Positions 5,874 to 6,082 of a stretch of DNA of 6,082 nucleotides are shown piece by piece. The notes under the pieces were generated by a model. The model saw only the letters and a list, made by a program, of their open reading frames with translations, ran no database searches and had not been told where the DNA came from. Made by a program: the position numbers and the translations under genes. The stretch lies in NCBI GenBank assembly GCA_945836565.1, contig CAMALN010000106.1, positions 1 to 6,082 of the forward strand, given 5' to 3'. The stretch's first letter is position 1, and every line of letters starts with the position of its first letter. The DNA is from an uncultured Lachnospiraceae bacterium (lineage in GTDB: Bacteria > Bacillota > Clostridia > Lachnospirales > Lachnospiraceae).

Positions 5874-5927
5874 TTACAACACAGCATGCATTCTCGCCAC
5901 GGAGGATGTCATGCTGAACTGTTGTAA
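5874..5927 (+). other. Long hairpin after the secreted protein gene
   Basis: TTACAACA (5874-5881) plus CAGCATG (5882-5888) pair with CATGCTG (5910-5916) and TGTTGTAA (5920-5927), with a 3-base bulge (AAC). An inner stem CATTCT/AGGATG (5889-5894/5903-5908, one G-T pair) closes an 8-base loop CGCCACGG. It begins 25 bases after the stop codon. There is no T-run after the stem, so it is not a standard intrinsic terminator. It might protect a 3' end or belong to the next gene's leader. Confidence 0.6.
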
Positions 5928-5958
5928 GGCGGGAATTATATTTGGAATTTTTAGAAAT

Positions 5959-6003
5959 TCGATATTACCTGAATCGTCGCTTCGTCGCGTTTAGGGATAT
6001 TGA
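5959..6003 (+). other. Second hairpin in the 3' noncoding stretch
   Basis: TCGATATT (5959-5966) pairs with GATATTGA (5996-6003), and CCTGAA (5968-5973) pairs with TTTAGG (5990-5995). A single-base bulge (A5967) and three G-T pairs are included. The apex contains the near-repeat TCGTCGCTTCGTCGCG and can form CGC/GCG. Wobble pairs that keep the stem suggest an RNA structure. Confidence 0.5.
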
Positions 6004-6013
6004 TGTTATAGAC

Positions 6014-6058
6014 TGGGAAATAATCCGGCAGAAATGCCGGAGTGGCGAAGCATACCCA
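6014..6058 (+). promoter_or_regulatory. Possible structured leader element (GNRA-capped stem within a closing helix)
   Basis: CCGGCA (6025-6030) and TGCCGG (6035-6040) form a perfect stem capped by a GAAA tetraloop. TGGG (6014-6017) can pair with CCCA (6055-6058) to enclose it, leaving AAATAAT on one side and AGTGGCGAAGCATA on the other. A GNRA stem with a conserved-looking asymmetric loop just before a probable ribosome binding site suggests a riboswitch or attenuator. No known class is matched with confidence. Confidence 0.3.
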
Positions 6059-6069
6059 AAAAATGGCTT

Positions 6070-6074
6070 AGGAG
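6070..6074 (+). promoter_or_regulatory. Shine-Dalgarno-like site for a gene starting beyond the window
   Basis: AGGAG is followed by 8 bases (CAGTAATT) to the window edge, the right distance for a start codon at or just after the next base. This implies that 5849-6082 is mostly an untranslated leader. Confidence 0.4.
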
Positions 6075-6082
6075 CAGTAATT

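Noticed and set aside
5874..5927. Rho-independent terminator for the operon
   Set aside because: The stem is long, but no T-run follows on either strand and the arms are only moderately GC-rich. It is kept only as a hairpin of unknown role.
6014..6082. A firm c-di-GMP-I riboswitch call
   Set aside because: The GAAA-capped stem and GCGAAGC are suggestive only. The GGCAAACC and GACGCAAAGC strings typical of the class are not present, and the 3' half would lie outside the window.

Overview
The window looks like a piece of a Firmicutes chromosome, most likely a gut or rumen Lachnospiraceae (Butyrivibrio/Roseburia/Eubacterium type). The reasons are moderate AT-richness, strong AGGAGG-type Shine-Dalgarno sites, CpsB/C/D-type exopolysaccharide regulators, a Lachnospiraceae-style LytR-CpsA-Psr protein and a choloylglycine-hydrolase-family enzyme. 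All supported genes lie on the + strand. Family assignments come from motifs read by eye; no database search was run.

Region 1 (1-1388). A conjugated bile acid hydrolase/penicillin V acylase-type Ntn hydrolase (188-1180) has its own good promoter (73-101). A GC-rich palindromic element occurs three times here: upstream (12-34), in the 5' leader (125-151), and inside the enzyme's reading frame (311-334), where it adds eight in-frame codons (ATGPVPVA). The codon preference of the enzyme gene changes abruptly just after the internal copy and reverts near position 710. A 27-bp direct repeat straddles the stop codon. The stretch 1181-1388 holds the second repeat copy, a sigma-A-like promoter (1322-1350) and an inverted repeat (1348-1385).

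Region 2 (1389-4954). This is the regulatory head of an exopolysaccharide/capsule operon: CpsB-type PHP phosphotyrosine phosphatase (1419-2120), an unrecognised 45-residue membrane protein (2180-2317), an LCP-family glycopolymer transferase (2343-3353), the Wzz/CpsC chain-length co-polymerase (3363-4172) and the CpsD/Wze bacterial tyrosine kinase (4172-4954). CpsC and CpsD overlap by one base. CpsD autophosphorylates a C-terminal tyrosine cluster, CpsC is its membrane activator, CpsB removes the phosphate, and LCP proteins attach finished polymer to the wall.

Region 3 (4955-6082). A secreted, extremely lysine-rich protein with two MBG-like repeats and a Big2-like domain (5036-5848) follows in the same direction. 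After it come 234 bases without a convincing gene but with three successive hairpins, ending in a Shine-Dalgarno-like site at the window edge. That stretch is probably the leader of the next gene, whose start would lie just outside the window.
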